Positions 1 through 7,977 of a DNA stretch of 51,651 nucleotides are shown piece after piece (within the stretch, counting starts at the first letter, position 1; every line of letters starts with the position of its first letter). The stretch comes from JBOFCO01 sp051646105 (GTDB lineage: Bacteria > Pseudomonadota > Alphaproteobacteria > Rhodobacterales > Rhodobacteraceae), in contig JBOFCO010000019.1 of NCBI GenBank assembly GCA_051646105.1, positions 1-51,651 on the forward strand, in the 5' to 3' direction. The translations under genes and the position numbers were made by a program. The notes beneath the pieces are model-generated. The model ran no database searches. It saw nothing but the letters and a program-made list of their open reading frames with translations, and was not told the DNA's origin.

Positions 1-304
1 GCACGGCCCCGGCAAAACCCTTGACCAGCAGCGCCTCTGCCAGCCGATAGGGCACCTCGACCGCCGTCGCGATGGCGCGTGTCGCTTCCTTGAAGGTGAA
101 CAGACCGAAGCTTGCCTCATTCACCAACCACTTCGTCGCGTCGGTGATCCAGCGCGCGGCGGGAATGCCCCAGGCTTTCGGCCAGTCGAAGGCCCATGGC
201 ACGTGCGGTGGCGCGGAAATCGCCGCTGCGGCCAGAAGCGCCACAGCAACGGTCCAGAACACCGGACCGGGGATCAACGCGGCGCGGGCAGGTTGCACCG
301 TCAC
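1..304 (-). CDS. ABC transporter permease, glycine betaine/choline type (partial, N-terminus)
   Basis: This is the N-terminal part (about 101 residues) of an inner-membrane permease; the rest lies beyond the left edge of the window. The visible part starts with a hydrophobic segment (VFWTVAVALLAAAAIS) and continues with LVNEASFGLFTFKEATRA and AEALLV, as in ProW/ChoW-type permeases. The start is taken as the GTG at 304-302, because its GTGA overlaps the TGA stop of the ATPase gene upstream in the operon; a second GTG lies two codons inside. With the ATPase and binding protein upstream it would form an osmolyte importer. Substrate specificity is inferred from the binding protein, not from this fragment. 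Confidence 0.85.
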   Translation of the reverse strand, partial: MTVQPARAALIPGPVFWTVAVALLAAAAISAPPHVPWAFDWPKAWGIPAARWITDATKWLVNEASFGLFTFKEATRAIATAVEVPYRLAEALLVKGFAGAV

Positions 305-1344
305 CCCTGCCCCCCGAGCATCATGTCGACAACCGCCGTCTTGTGCAGCAGCCCGATCGTATCGCCATCGTCATCGGTTACGCGCAGCACCACTTCGCCC
401 CCCAGAAACAGCGGCGCGGCATCGGCCACGCTGCTGCGTGCGCTGATCGACTGCGGCGGCAGATGCCCGGCGGCAGCAGCGGACATGATCGCCGTCACCT
501 TCGCCACCTTTGCGCGCGGCACACCACGGGTGAATTCGCGCACATAATCATCGGCAGGCGACAGGACCAGTTCCTCGGGCGTGCCGATCTGCACCACGGC
601 ACCGTCCTTCATGATTGCCATGCGGTCTGCCAGACGCAGTGCCTCATCGAAATCGTGGGTGACAAAGACGATGCTTTTGCGCAGGCCCGACTGCAGCCTC
701 AGCAACTCATCCTGCATCTCGCGGCGGATCAGCGGATCGAGTGCGGAAAAGGGTTCGTCCAGAAACCACAGTTCAGGCTCTGCGGCCAGACTGCGCGCGA
801 TGCCGACGCGCTGCTGCTGGCCGCCTGACAGCTCTCTGGGATAAGCGCCCTCCCGTCCCGCAAGGCCGACCAGCGCGATCATCCCGGCAACGCGCGCCTC
901 CCGCTCCTGCCGACGCATGCCCTGTACCTCCAGCGGAAAGGCGACGTTCTGGCGCACGGTCATATGTGGCAGCAGCGCAAAGTTCTGAAACACCATCCCC
1001 ATACGATGCCTGCGGATTGCCGTCATCTCGCGCTCTGGCAGCGACAACAGGTCATATCCGTGAAACAGCACACGCCCGGCGGTCGGTTCCACAAGCCGCG
1101 ACATGCAGCGCAGCAGGGTGGATTTTCCCGAACCGGACAGGCCCATGATTACAAAAATCTCGCCCGTGCGGATCGACAGGCTGACATCACGGACGGCGGG
1201 CACCAGATGATGCCGCGCCGCCACCGTCGGTGGCAGCGCCCCGCCCGCATCCGCCAGATGCTGCGCCGCGCGCGGGCCAAAGACCTTCCACACGCCCTCA
1301 CAGGTCAGCACGTTCGCGCGGCCGGAAGCCGCTTCCGGCGTCAT
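301..1344 (-). CDS. ABC transporter ATP-binding protein, glycine betaine/proline/choline type
   Basis: The 347-residue ATPase is the motor of the import system formed with the adjacent permease and binding protein. It shows the Walker A motif GLSGSGKST, the Q-loop segment VFQNFALLPHMTV, the signature LSGGQQQRVGIARSL, Walker B LWFLDEPFSALDPL and the switch histidine in VFVTHDFDEAL. The Q-loop sequence and the EGVWKVFG start are typical of the ProV/OpuAA group. The C-terminus (RVTDDDGDTIGLLHK) looks like a remnant of a CBS-type domain, so the usual full CBS pair is not present. ATG 1344 was chosen because AGGGGAAAG precedes it at good spacing; the frame also allows an ATG at 1377. The stop overlaps the permease start (GTGA). 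Confidence 0.92.
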   Translation of the reverse strand: MTPEAASGRANVLTCEGVWKVFGPRAAQHLADAGGALPPTVAARHHLVPAVRDVSLSIRTGEIFVIMGLSGSGKSTLLRCMSRLVEPTAGRVLFHGYDLLSLPEREMTAIRRHRMGMVFQNFALLPHMTVRQNVAFPLEVQGMRRQEREARVAGMIALVGLAGREGAYPRELSGGQQQRVGIARSLAAEPELWFLDEPFSALDPLIRREMQDELLRLQSGLRKSIVFVTHDFDEALRLADRMAIMKDGAVVQIGTPEELVLSPADDYVREFTRGVPRAKVAKVTAIMSAAAAGHLPPQSISARSSVADAAPLFLGGEVVLRVTDDDGDTIGLLHKTAVVDMMLGGQG

Positions 1345-1397
1345 CACTGTCTTTCCCCTGGACTGGCCGGGTATCATGGCATCAGGCTCTGACCGGG

Positions 1398-2372
1398 CTA
1401 TTGGCCCAGCCAGGCCTTCCATGTGGCTTCGTTCGCAGCCATCCATTCTGCGGCGACACCCTCGACCGTCTTGCCGTTCAGGTCGACCTCGGTAATCAGC
1501 GCGCCCATCGTGTCGTTGTCGATGGTAAAGGCAGTGATCGCCCTGTGCGCGCCGGGCCATTTGTCCTTGACCCCGACCCAGCCCACCTTCCAGATTTCAC
1601 CGAAGGGTTTGCCACAGTCATGCGTCGCATCGGGGTTCGATCCCCAGGCCGCATCCGCGTAGCATTCCGGCGTGTATTCCGGAAACTCGATCCACTCGCC
1701 CTCATATTTGGCGGGGGCCCAATGCGGCGCATATATCCACAGGATCACTGGTGCCTGCCGCTGATAGGCGCTTTCCAGTTCTGCGAACAAGGCCGCATCT
1801 GTTCCGGCATGGATCACCTCGAAAGGCAGGTCGAGTGCGGCGATGCGCTCCTCGTCAAATCCGCCCCAGGTCACCGGTCCACCCAGATAACGGCCCTTTG
1901 GCGCGGTTTCCGCGGTGCTGAACGCTTCGGCGCAGGCGGGGTCTTTCAGCGCCTCCCAGTTCGGCAGGCCGGGGCATTTTTCCTTCATGTAGGATGGATA
2001 CCACCATTCCTCCTTGGCCTTCATGCCGGTCGGGCCGAACACCTCGACATTGCCGGTGGCGGTGGCGGCATCCATCGCCTCACGCCCGGTGGTTTCCCAC
2101 ATCTCCATCGCCACATGCAGATCGCCGGTTTCCAGACCCGCGAACTGGGCCAGATAGTCGGCCTGTACATATTCGACGTTGTACCCGCCGGCCTTCAGCA
2201 CATCCCCCATGATCTGGGTGGTGATAAGCTGCCCCGTCCAGTCATGCAGGGTCAGCTTGATCGGATCGGGCGATTCCTGCGCTTGGGCCGGAACGGCGAC
2301 AGGCAGGCTCAACAGCGCGGCAAATGCGCAGGTGGACAAAAAGCACGATGAAATCGCAAATGTTCTGGTCAT
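1398..2372 (-). CDS. Periplasmic glycine betaine/choline-type substrate-binding protein
   Basis: This 324-residue secreted protein is the binding component of the importer and the first gene of the operon. Residues 1-30 form a signal peptide ending AVPAQAQ. The mature part has features of the OpuAC family: LHDWTGQLITTQIMGDVL near the start, a tryptophan/tyrosine-rich core (EEWWYPSYM, ILWIYAPHWAPAKYEG), and a cysteine pair around TPECYADAAWGSNPDATHDC. The aromatic residues would form the cation-pi box that holds a quaternary amine. Choline, glycine betaine or a related compound cannot be told apart by eye. The start at 2372 fits the signal peptide, and GAGGG lies about 9 bases before it. Confidence 0.9.
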   Translation of the reverse strand: MTRTFAISSCFLSTCAFAALLSLPVAVPAQAQESPDPIKLTLHDWTGQLITTQIMGDVLKAGGYNVEYVQADYLAQFAGLETGDLHVAMEMWETTGREAMDAATATGNVEVFGPTGMKAKEEWWYPSYMKEKCPGLPNWEALKDPACAEAFSTAETAPKGRYLGGPVTWGGFDEERIAALDLPFEVIHAGTDAALFAELESAYQRQAPVILWIYAPHWAPAKYEGEWIEFPEYTPECYADAAWGSNPDATHDCGKPFGEIWKVGWVGVKDKWPGAHRAITAFTIDNDTMGALITEVDLNGKTVEGVAAEWMAANEATWKAWLGQ

Positions 2373-2580
2373 CTGGGGGCCCTCGGTCGCAGCCTGGGGA
2401 CAGCGGGCCGGAACGGGGGGCTGCGACCCGCGCACCGGTCGATGGGTCAAGCCTGCGACCGCGACGGGCGACCTGTCAACCATGCTGTGCCCGACGCGGG
2501 GATGTCACAGCATGAAAATCGGCCACTTCGCCAATAGGTCGCTGGCGGGCCTGTGATTTGCGCAAGCCATGATCGAAGCA

Positions 2581-2617
2581 AACCCAAAAGAAAACCCGCC
2601 CGGCGAACCGGGCGGGT
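2581..2617 (-). terminator. Rho-independent terminator of the CODH-like operon
   Basis: A perfect 10-bp inverted repeat (2594-2603 with 2608-2617) encloses a four-base loop, TTCG on the minus strand. On the minus strand the stem is followed by TTTTCTTTTGGG. It lies about 40 bases beyond the stop of the FAD-subunit gene, so it marks the end of the four-gene operon. No comparable T-run follows on the plus strand. Confidence 0.9.
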
Positions 2618-2655
2618 CTGCGCTGGCGTCCTTTCGTCTGAAGAATCCCCTTTCC

Positions 2656-3441
2656 TCAGACGGCGGCAGCGGCGCGTTTGGTCAGCACCTTGATCAGATT
2701 GGCGCGGTAAGCCGCCGTTCCATGCAGATCGGCAATCAGGTCGTCGGCGGAAGCAGTCAGCCCTGCAACCGCGTCCGGGCTGAATGACCGCGACAGTGCG
2801 GCTTCGGCCTCTTTCCAGCGGAACACGCCATCGTTCGACGCGCCAGTGACGGCAACGCGCACACCAGACGCATATTTCGCCAGGAATACCCCCACCAGCG
2901 AGAAGCGCGATGCCGGCTGGACGAACTTCTGATAGCTGGCCTTTTCCGGGATCGGGAATTTCACCGCCGTGATGATTTCCCCCTCGTCCAGCGCCGTGGC
3001 GAACATGCCGACGAAGAAGTCATCGGCCGCGATTTCGCGACGGTTGGTCACGATGGTCGCGCCCGATGCCAGCGCTGCCGAAGGATAGCAGGCCGACGGG
3101 TCGTTGTTGGCCAGGCTGCCGCCGATCGTGCCGCGCGACCGCACGGAAGGATCGCCGATCATCGAGGCCAGATGCGCCAGCGCCGGATAGTGCGCCTTGG
3201 CTTCCTTTGCCACCACCGCATGCGGCGTGCCGCCACCGATGGTCAGAACCCCGCCTGCGGCGGAAACGCCCTGCATTTCCTTGATGCCGTTCAGGCTGAC
3301 CAGCACCGTAGGCTGCCCCAGACGCGCCTTCAGCGACGGGATCAGCGTCTGCCCACCGCCCAGCGCCTGCGCGCCATCGGATGACAGCGCCTTTGCCGCC
3401 TCTGCCACGCTGCCGGGCTTTACCAGATCGAATGAATACAT
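2656..3441 (-). CDS. Molybdenum hydroxylase FAD-binding medium subunit (CoxM-like)
   Basis: This 261-residue flavoprotein subunit passes electrons from the iron-sulfur subunit to an acceptor. It begins MYSFDLVKPGSVAEAAKAL and has the FAD-site glycine segment ALGGGQTLIPSLKARL (about residues 26-41), the TIGGGTPHAVV motif and the second FAD motif TIGGSLANNDPSACYPSAAL (about 105-124). Length and motifs match subunit M of the xanthine dehydrogenase/CO dehydrogenase family. It is last in the operon G-S-L-M, 13 bases after the large subunit, and a terminator follows. The S-L-M order is that described for form II CODH-like clusters, while form I clusters run M-S-L. Confidence 0.9.
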   Translation of the reverse strand: MYSFDLVKPGSVAEAAKALSSDGAQALGGGQTLIPSLKARLGQPTVLVSLNGIKEMQGVSAAGGVLTIGGGTPHAVVAKEAKAHYPALAHLASMIGDPSVRSRGTIGGSLANNDPSACYPSAALASGATIVTNRREIAADDFFVGMFATALDEGEIITAVKFPIPEKASYQKFVQPASRFSLVGVFLAKYASGVRVAVTGASNDGVFRWKEAEAALSRSFSPDAVAGLTASADDLIADLHGTAAYRANLIKVLTKRAAAAV

Positions 3442-3454
3442 GGTCCGTCCTCCC

Positions 3455-5833
3455 TCAGCCCTGGATCGCTGCCCAGACCCGCGACGGGCTGAGCGGCATG
3501 TCGATATGGGTCACGTGCTTGTGGCCGCCGCGATGCAGGGCATCGATCACGGCATTGACCAGCGCAGGCGGCGAACCGATTGCCCCGGCCTCGCCGCAGC
3601 CCTTTACCCCCAGCGGATTGTGGGTGCAGGCGGTGGCGCAGGAATGGTCGACCTTGTAGAAAGGTACATCCTCGGCGCGCGGCATGGCATAGTCCATGTA
3701 GCTGCCGGTCAGCAGTTGCCCGTTTTCATCATAGCGGGCCACTTCCAGCAGGGCCTGGCCGATGCCCTGACCGACGCCGCCATGTACCTGCCCCTCGACG
3801 ATCATCGGGTTCATCACATTGCCGAAGTCGTCAGCGGCGGTGAAGGCCAGAACATCGACCTTGCCGGTTTCGGCATCCACCTCGACCTCGCAGACATAGG
3901 CGCCTGCGGGATAGGTGAAGTTGGCCGGATCGTAGAACGCCGTTTCCTCCAGCCCCGGTTCCAGCACGTCCAGCGGATAGTTGTGCGGGACATAGGCTGA
4001 AAACGCGATTTCACCGAAGGTCTTCTTCTTGTCGGTCCCTGTCACGCTGAACGCACCGTTTTCGAAAACGATGTCGTTTTCGGAAGCTTCCAGCATATGC
4101 GCAGCGATCTTCTTGCCCTTGGCGATGATCTTGTCCGTTGCCTTGACCATCGCCGAACCGCAGACCGCAAGCGATCGCGAACCGTAGGTGCCCATGCCGA
4201 ACGGAATTTTCGACGTATCGCCGTGTACGATTTCGATGCTCGCTTCCGGCACGCCCAGCTTTTCCGCAACGATCTGCGCGAAGACGGTTTCATGACCCTG
4301 GCCGTGGCTGTGCGCCCCGGTCATCACGCTGATATTGCCGGTGGCATTCACCCGTACGGTCGCTGCGTCGTAAAGGCCAACGCGCGATCCCAGAACGCCG
4401 ACGAGGTTCGACGGCGCGATGCCGCAGGCTTCGATCCAGGTCGAAAGACCAAGCCCGCGCAGTTTGCCGCGCTTGGCGCTTTCCGCTGCCCGTGCCTCGA
4501 ATCCGGCCTTGTCGGACATGGCAATCGCCTTGTCCAATGTGGCGTCATAGTTGCCGATGTCGTAAACCAGCCCCACCGGAGTGGTATAGGGGAACTGGCT
4601 GGGCTGGATGAAGTTCTTGCGCCGCAGTTCCCACGGATCGATGCCCAGCTCGTCGGCAGCCTTGTCGATGATCCGTTCAAGCTGGAAGGTCGCTTCCGGG
4701 CGGCCCGCACCGCGATAGGCGTCGACCGGCGCGGTATTGGTGAACACCGCTTTCACGTTCACATAGACATGCGGTGTCTTGTACGGGCCAGCCATCAGCG
4801 TGCCGTGCAGGAAGGTCGGCGTGGCTGTCGAGAAGTTCGACAGATAGGCACCGACGTTCGCATAGGTTTCCGTGCGGATCGCAAGGAAATTACCCTGCTT
4901 GTCGGTTGCCAGTTCCATCTTGGTCAAGTGATCGCGGCCATGCGCATCGGTCAGGAAGCTTTCCGAACGCTCAGCCACCCATTTCACCGGACGACGCAGG
5001 CGCTTCGACGCCTCCAGCACGGCGGCCTCTTCGCCGTAGTGATAGATCTTCGACCCGAAACCGCCGCCAACGTCGGGCGCGATCACGGTCAGCTTGTTTT
5101 CCGGAATGCCCATGACAAAGGCCGCGATCAGCAGCCGGGTCAGGTGCGGGTTCTGGCTGGTGGTGTAAAGCTTGTAATCGCCTGTGCCCGGATCATAGTC
5201 ACCGATGGAGGCGCGCGGTTCCATCGCATTGGGGACCAGACGGTTGTTTTCCAGTTCCAGAACAGTGACATGCGGGGCGTTCTTGAACGCCTCGTCCACA
5301 GCGGCGCGGTTGTCCTCGATCCAGCCCCAGTCAAAGGCAAGGTTGCCGTCGATTTCATCATGCACGCGGTTTGATGGGTCGGCCGCCGCCGCCTTCATGT
5401 CGACAATGGCGGGCAGTTCCTCGATCTCGGTCGCACCGGCAATCGCTTCGGCGGCGTCCTTGGCCTGCTCATAGGTTTCGGCCACGACCATGGCATAGGC
5501 GTCGCCCACATGGCGCACCTTGCCATGGGCCAGAACCGGGCGCTTGGGTTCACGCATTGCGGAACCGTCGCGGCTGGGAATATGCCAGCCAGCAGGGTTG
5601 CCACCCATGCCCGCGAAATCATCGCCCGTCAGCACCAACAGGACTCCGGGCATCCCCTCGGCTTCCTTGGTGGGCACCGAAACAATCCGCCCGTGCGCTG
5701 CGGTCGACCGCACAAAGGCCACATGAGCCTGCCCCCGAAGGTCGATATCGGCGGTATACCGCCCCTTGCCGGTCAGGAACCGGACGTCTTCGCGCCGCTT
5801 GCTGCTGGCACCGATGCCACTGTCTTTCGGCAT
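3455..5833 (-). CDS. Molybdopterin-binding large subunit, form II CO-dehydrogenase-like
   Basis: The 792-residue catalytic subunit should bind molybdopterin cytosine dinucleotide and hydroxylate a small substrate. Visible motifs are GKGRYTADI near the N-terminus, the cofactor segment PDVGGGFGSKIYHYGEEAA (about 253-271), AYRGAGRPEA (372-381) and the C-terminal catalytic-glutamate motif GCGEAGAIG (Glu748). In genuine aerobic CO dehydrogenases (form I) the active-site loop reads AYXCSFR with a catalytic cysteine; here AYRGAGR lacks it, which defines the form II or CoxL-like group. CO oxidation is therefore unproven, and oxidation of another aldehyde or heterocycle is equally possible. No coxD, coxE or coxF maturation genes lie nearby. 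Confidence 0.93.
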   Translation of the reverse strand: MPKDSGIGASSKRREDVRFLTGKGRYTADIDLRGQAHVAFVRSTAAHGRIVSVPTKEAEGMPGVLLVLTGDDFAGMGGNPAGWHIPSRDGSAMREPKRPVLAHGKVRHVGDAYAMVVAETYEQAKDAAEAIAGATEIEELPAIVDMKAAAADPSNRVHDEIDGNLAFDWGWIEDNRAAVDEAFKNAPHVTVLELENNRLVPNAMEPRASIGDYDPGTGDYKLYTTSQNPHLTRLLIAAFVMGIPENKLTVIAPDVGGGFGSKIYHYGEEAAVLEASKRLRRPVKWVAERSESFLTDAHGRDHLTKMELATDKQGNFLAIRTETYANVGAYLSNFSTATPTFLHGTLMAGPYKTPHVYVNVKAVFTNTAPVDAYRGAGRPEATFQLERIIDKAADELGIDPWELRRKNFIQPSQFPYTTPVGLVYDIGNYDATLDKAIAMSDKAGFEARAAESAKRGKLRGLGLSTWIEACGIAPSNLVGVLGSRVGLYDAATVRVNATGNISVMTGAHSHGQGHETVFAQIVAEKLGVPEASIEIVHGDTSKIPFGMGTYGSRSLAVCGSAMVKATDKIIAKGKKIAAHMLEASENDIVFENGAFSVTGTDKKKTFGEIAFSAYVPHNYPLDVLEPGLEETAFYDPANFTYPAGAYVCEVEVDAETGKVDVLAFTAADDFGNVMNPMIVEGQVHGGVGQGIGQALLEVARYDENGQLLTGSYMDYAMPRAEDVPFYKVDHSCATACTHNPLGVKGCGEAGAIGSPPALVNAVIDALHRGGHKHVTHIDMPLSPSRVWAAIQG

Positions 5834-5890
5834 GTCATCCTCCCTTGATAGCGCATCAACGATTGCGCGTATCAGATTGAAACTTGTTTG

Positions 5891-6376
5891 TTATTCGGCT
5901 GCGATCGCACCAACGTCCTGACCGGACGCGGCCAGGACCGCCTTGACGATGTTGTGATAGCCCGTGCAGCGGCAGATATTGCCTTCCAGATGGTGGCGCA
6001 CTTCCATTTCGGTGGGCTTCGGGTTCACCGCAAGCAGTGCCGCGGATGCCATGACCATCCCCGGCGTGCAGAAACCGCACTGCAGGCCATGGTGATCCTG
6101 GAATGCCTGCTGGATGGTGGAAAGCGACCCGTCGGCATTCGCCATGCCCTCGATCGTCGTCACCTCGGCGCCTGCCACATCCTGCGCGAACACCGTGCAG
6201 CTTTTCACCGGCTTGCCGTTCAGATGCACCACACATGCCCCGCATTGCGACGTATCGCAGCCGACATGGGTGCCGGTCAGCCCGAGCCCCTCGCGCAGAT
6301 AGTCCACCAGAAGCGTGCGCCCCTCGGTGTCGGCCGACATCTGTCGTCCGTTCACCGTCATCGTTACCTTGGTCAT
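5891..6376 (-). CDS. Molybdenum hydroxylase 2Fe-2S small subunit (CoxS-like)
   Basis: This 161-residue subunit carries two 2Fe-2S clusters that wire the Mo site to FAD. The plant-type ferredoxin cluster ligands are Cys40, Cys45, Cys48 and Cys60 (GCDTSQCGACVVHLNGKPVK followed by SC). The second cluster uses Cys100, Cys103, Cys135 and Cys137 (QCGFCTPGM and ICRCTGYHNIV). All eight cysteines are intact. The ATG at 6376 is preceded by AGGGAGGA. It lies 29 bases after the CoxG-like gene and 57 bases before the large subunit gene. Confidence 0.93.
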   Translation of the reverse strand: MTKVTMTVNGRQMSADTEGRTLLVDYLREGLGLTGTHVGCDTSQCGACVVHLNGKPVKSCTVFAQDVAGAEVTTIEGMANADGSLSTIQQAFQDHHGLQCGFCTPGMVMASAALLAVNPKPTEMEVRHHLEGNICRCTGYHNIVKAVLAASGQDVGAIAAE

Positions 6377-6405
6377 ACCGTCCTCCCTGGGTATATGTCA
6401 GCGGT

Positions 6406-6921
6406 TCAGCCGAGCAGTCGCTTGAACCAGCCCTTCTTCTTTTCGCCTTCTTCGGCAGCGACAGCCGTTTCGGGTTCGGCAGGCCCCTCGATTGCAACCT
6501 TGAAACGTTCAAAGAACTGGTCCGCCATCTTTTTCGCAAAACCGTCGATGATGCGGCTGCCCAACTGGGCCAGTTTTCCCCCGACATTGGCCTCGACCTC
6601 ATAGGTCAGGCGTGTGCCGTCGGCGATAGGTTCCAGCGAGACATTGGCCCCGCCCTTGGCAAATCCTGCCGGGCCGCCCTTGCCTTCGCCGCTGATTTTC
6701 AGACTGCGCCCCGCAACCATGTCGGAAAGCTTGACCGCGCCCGTGAACCGGGCAGAGACCGGCCCCACCTTCTGCACAACCACGGCCTCAAACCCGGTTT
6801 CCGGCGTTCCGGTCATGGATTCGCAGCCCGGCACGCAGGCCTTCAGCATCTCGGGATCAAGGATGGCGGCCCACACCGTTTCCGGTGAAGCCTTGATGTC
6901 GCGGTGATCGGTAAGCTTCAT
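6406..6921 (-). CDS. CoxG-like SRPBCC protein
   Basis: The 171-residue protein belongs to the CO dehydrogenase subunit G group of the SRPBCC (START-like) fold. It begins MKLTDHRDIKASPETVWAAI and has the conserved CVPGCESM turn near residue 35 and GGKLAQLGSRIIDGFAKKMADQF toward the C-terminus. It ends in an acidic linker followed by the basic amphipathic tail KKKGWFKRLLG, a plausible membrane contact. CoxG has been linked with membrane attachment of CO dehydrogenase and delivery of electrons to quinones; here it would serve the form II enzyme. It is the first gene of the operon, so the promoter should lie in 6922-7197. Confidence 0.9.
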   Translation of the reverse strand: MKLTDHRDIKASPETVWAAILDPEMLKACVPGCESMTGTPETGFEAVVVQKVGPVSARFTGAVKLSDMVAGRSLKISGEGKGGPAGFAKGGANVSLEPIADGTRLTYEVEANVGGKLAQLGSRIIDGFAKKMADQFFERFKVAIEGPAEPETAVAAEEGEKKKGWFKRLLG

Positions 6922-7197
6922 GGCGTCCTCTCGTTCTGGCAGATTAGGGCGCGGAGTGGCGACCTGCTATGTGACCAAAGTCTTATGCCGGCCACTTTTT
7001 CTTTCCGTTGATCCGAAAAGAGTGCCCCGGCACGCGTTTTTGGCGATACTCCAGCGCAGCGCTTTCCCGCTATTCGACCTTGGTGGCGCGGCAAACACCG
7101 ATTACGAATTCGAAACACAGCATGGACTAAAGGTCTATACACTTCTGGGGTGCAGGCGATTACTCTGCCGGAAACGGCGATAAAGAGGCAAAGGCAG
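6922..7197. promoter_or_regulatory. Divergent intergenic region between coxG-like and response regulator genes
   Basis: This 276-base gap separates two divergently read operons and must hold both promoters. It contains an AT-richer stretch around 7095-7145 (GATTACGAATTCGAAAC and TCTATACAC). I could not assign convincing -35/-10 pairs on either strand. No obvious response-regulator dyad was found by eye. Confidence 0.4.
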
Positions 7198-7926
7198 ATG
7201 CTGGCTACACATTCCGTTCCGCCATCTACTGCCGCCACACCGGCGGACCTGCGGTCGGCCCTTATCATCGATGATCATCCGCTGTTCTGTGATGCCCTGG
7301 CGATGACGCTGCGCGCCGTTGTCGGGATCACCACCATCGACATGTCGGAACGGCTGGAAACCGCGCTGAGCAGGCTTGCCACCGGGCCAAGGCCGGATGT
7401 GATCGTTCTTGACCTGAACCTGCCTGACGTAAACGGGCTTGAAGGCCTGACCCGGCTTTCGGCGGTCGTGGGCGGCAGGCCGATCGTCGTCGTATCCTCG
7501 ATGGCCGACCCGCGCGTTGTGCGCGCTGCGATGCAAGCAGGTGCTGCGGGCTTCGTCCCCAAACATTCCGCCCGTGAAGTGTTCCGTGAAGCTTTTGACG
7601 CGATCCGGGCGGGTCAGCCCTTTGTGCCGGTCGACTGCGCCACACCCGACAGCCCCGATCCGTCGCGGCCGGAGTCGTCGCGCTATGACCCGGCGACCGC
7701 CGCAGCGCGGCTGACGCTGCTGACACGCCAGCAGGAAAACATCCTGCACCTGATCTGCGCGGGCAAGATGAACAAGCAGATCGCCTATGAACTGTCCATC
7801 GCCGAGACCACCGTCAAGGCGCATGTCACCGCGATCATGCGCAAGCTCGGGGTGCAAAGCCGCACGCAGGCGGTTCTGATGGTGCAAGAGGCGCGGTTCT
7901 CGAACCGCTTGCCAAGCGGGAACTAG
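7198..7926 (+). CDS. LuxR/NarL-family response regulator
   Basis: The 242-residue protein has an N-terminal receiver domain and a C-terminal LuxR-type helix-turn-helix. The acidic pair Asp25-Asp26 (IIDDHPLF), the phospho-acceptor Asp72 (VIVLDLNLPDVNG) and the lysine in GFVPKHSAREV are present. The DNA-binding part reads LTRQQENILHLICAGKMNKQ to TTVKAHVTAIMRKLGVQSR. ATG 7198 was chosen because AGAGGCAAAGG lies just upstream; a GTG at 7150 in frame is less likely. It precedes the FIST protein and hybrid kinase genes and is probably their output partner. It resembles the LuxR-type regulators found near ErcS'/NahK-type kinases in pseudomonads, but the target genes cannot be read from the sequence. 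Confidence 0.9.
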   Translation: MLATHSVPPSTAATPADLRSALIIDDHPLFCDALAMTLRAVVGITTIDMSERLETALSRLATGPRPDVIVLDLNLPDVNGLEGLTRLSAVVGGRPIVVVSSMADPRVVRAAMQAGAAGFVPKHSAREVFREAFDAIRAGQPFVPVDCATPDSPDPSRPESSRYDPATAAARLTLLTRQQENILHLICAGKMNKQIAYELSIAETTVKAHVTAIMRKLGVQSRTQAVLMVQEARFSNRLPSGN

Positions 7927-7977
7927 CGACCTACCCCTGTTCATCGGCCGTGCAACACCACGGCAAGGGAGGAATGG

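Noticed and set aside
2656..6921. Genuine (form I) aerobic CO dehydrogenase operon
   Set aside because: The catalytic loop is AYRGAGR instead of AYXCSFR, the gene order is S-L-M, and coxDEF maturation genes are missing nearby.
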